DNA from: Candidatus Cloacimonadota bacterium
GTDB lineage: Bacteria; Hydrothermota; E44-bin80
Length of the DNA: 6,758 nt
Reading direction: 5' to 3'
Assembly (NCBI GenBank): GCA_004375785.1
Contig: SOKM01000015.1
Span: 1-6,758, forward strand
Part shown: piece by piece, positions 6,399 through 6,758 of the stretch
Numbering within the stretch: position 1 is the stretch's first letter
Layout: every line of letters starts with the position of its first letter
Notes under the pieces: generated by a model
What the model was told of the DNA's origin: nothing
The model's input: the letters and a program-made list of their open reading frames with translations, nothing else
The model's database searches: none
Position numbers and translations under genes: made by a program

Positions 6399-6495
6399 TT
6401 GTTCACCTACCGGGAAAAATAAATTTTCTCTTCAGGGAATAAATTTGGTATTTTTTCAACTTCTTCCATATTACTACTTACTCTACTTTTTCTCC
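6399..6495 (-). repeat. Direct repeat copy 1, predicted 5' UTR of the operon
   Basis: By hand alignment about 82 of 97 positions match copy 2 (6591-6686), with one single-base gap. A 24-base block (6423-6446) is identical to 6614-6637. The copy begins directly after the -10 box at 6501-6496 and ends 13 nt before the DUF502 start, so it would make up almost all of the mRNA leader. A short stem GAAAA-TTTAT-TTTTC is possible on the minus strand. I do not recognise it as a known riboswitch. Confidence 0.8.
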
Positions 6496-6525
6496 ATAAT
6501 ATCTTGCTTGTGCTATAGAACTCAA
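6496..6525 (-). promoter_or_regulatory. Candidate sigma70-type promoter for the operon
   Basis: On the minus strand TTGAGT (6525-6520) is followed after 18 bases by TATTAT (6501-6496). The -35 matches 4 of 6 consensus bases and the -10 matches 5 of 6. Transcription would begin near 6489, giving a leader of about 100 nt before the DUF502 GTG. Confidence 0.5.
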
Positions 6526-6540
6526 TCTATAAACTATGAT

Positions 6541-6563
6541 AAAAAGCCTTAATAAGAAAGGCT
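6541..6563 (-). terminator. Weak intrinsic terminator-like hairpin between the two leaders
   Basis: On the minus strand AGCCTT (6563-6558) pairs with AAGGCT (6550-6545) across a 7-nt loop, and TTTT (6544-6541) follows directly. The stem is only 6 bp. An outer pairing of ATGATAA (6573-6567) with TTATCAT (6542-6536) would absorb the T-run, so two alternative folds exist. It could end transcripts from the upstream promoter at about 150 nt. Confidence 0.4.
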
Positions 6564-6590
6564 CTCTTATCATTAATATTGAAAACCTCT

Positions 6591-6686
6591 TTGTTCACTT
6601 ACTGGGAAAATTTATTTTCTCTTCAGGGAATAAATTTAGCGGGTTTTCTACATCTTCCATATTCCTACATACTCTACTTCTTCTCC
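6591..6686 (-). repeat. Direct repeat copy 2
   Basis: This is the upstream partner of the repeat at 6399-6495; the unit recurs at 191-192 bp spacing. Homology starts at GGAGAA (6686) and ends at GTGAACAA (6598-6591). The local stem of copy 1 is replaced here by GAAAAT-AA-ATTTTC: different bases and a one-base length change, yet still able to pair. The flanks on both sides are unrelated apart from the promoters. Confidence 0.8.
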
Positions 6687-6700
6687 ATCATACTTTAGGC

Positions 6701-6729
6701 ATAATATAGGAATTCTCATTTAAAGTCAA
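6701..6729 (-). promoter_or_regulatory. Sigma70-type promoter upstream of repeat copy 2
   Basis: TTGACT (6729-6724), a 17-base spacer and TATTAT (6706-6701) on the minus strand match 10 of 12 consensus bases with ideal spacing. It is the best promoter match I noticed in the window. Transcription would start near 6694, about eight bases before repeat copy 2. Confidence 0.6.
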
Positions 6730-6758
6730 GGAAAAAATGGAATTTTCTTAAAAAAAAA

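Larger units (their letters stand above)
6541..6694 (-). ncRNA. Candidate ~150-nt small RNA or first leader (copy 2)
   Basis: A good promoter (6729-6701) would start transcription near 6694. The transcript would run through repeat copy 2 and reach the terminator-like hairpin at 6563-6541. No convincing open frame lies within it. If termination works, the product is a short RNA whose body resembles the operon 5' UTR; if not, it is a longer leader containing both copies. This is inference from signals only; no known RNA family is recognised. Confidence 0.3.

Noticed and set aside
6223..6552. Plus-strand 109-codon frame across the DUF502 start and leader region
   Set aside because: It is antisense to the DUF502 gene for half its length, has no ribosome binding site or family resemblance, and the rest covers the repeat copy.
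6598..6659. Tandem 20-21-residue peptides (M-E-x-V-E...NLFPEEKI) as real small genes
   Set aside because: The Shine-Dalgarno is not conserved between copies, the differences show no third-position bias, and a one-base gap shifts the ends, so coding is not supported.
6399..6694. CRISPR or transposon ends
   Set aside because: There are only two copies, about 85% identical, with a unit far longer than a CRISPR repeat, no inverted terminal repeats and no transposase.
6751..6758. A-run at the right edge as the terminator tail of an upstream gene
   Set aside because: On the minus strand it is a T-run, but no stem is visible inside the window, so this cannot be judged.

Overview
This window looks like bacterial chromosomal DNA from an AT-rich genome, probably an uncultured lineage. 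A TPR protein with a PGxGRxYxGRxGDG membrane segment next to a PHP-type DnaE, together with dispersed GTCATTCTGAG palindromes, reminds me of WOR-3/FCB-type candidate phyla. That placement is an impression, not something the sequence proves. Every convincing gene is on the minus strand, so transcription runs from high to low coordinates. The left edge cuts through a gene.

Layout in transcription order. 6758-6387 has no convincing gene. It holds two ~97-nt direct repeats (6686-6591 and 6495-6399), each just downstream of a sigma70-like promoter (6729-6701 and 6525-6496), with a weak terminator-like hairpin between them (6563-6541). The second repeat fills nearly the whole predicted 5' UTR of the first gene. 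Five tightly packed genes follow: a DUF502 membrane protein (6386-5685), a soluble CorC/HlyC-type CBS protein (5701-4877, overlapping by 17 bp), DnaE, the replicative polymerase alpha subunit (4877-1440, overlapping by 1 bp), a TPR membrane protein of unknown function (1435-644, 4-nt gap), and a cold-shock protein (627-424, 16-nt gap). Then comes a 369-bp spacer full of palindromes (423-55), and the start of a second, near-identical cold-shock gene (54 to beyond the window).

The spacing suggests one transcription unit with translational coupling. DnaE does chromosome replication, the DUF502, CorC and TPR proteins are probably envelope-associated or regulatory, and the cold-shock protein binds single-stranded nucleic acid. 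Apart from co-expression, nothing in the sequence ties them into one pathway.

The genes are housekeeping types. The less ordinary features are (1) the duplicated promoter-plus-leader cassette upstream of the operon, (2) a palindromic repeat that lies in frame inside the DUF502 gene and has a relative in the csp spacer, and (3) the csp duplication separated by palindromic elements. I see no CRISPR, transposase, phage, tRNA or rRNA gene.
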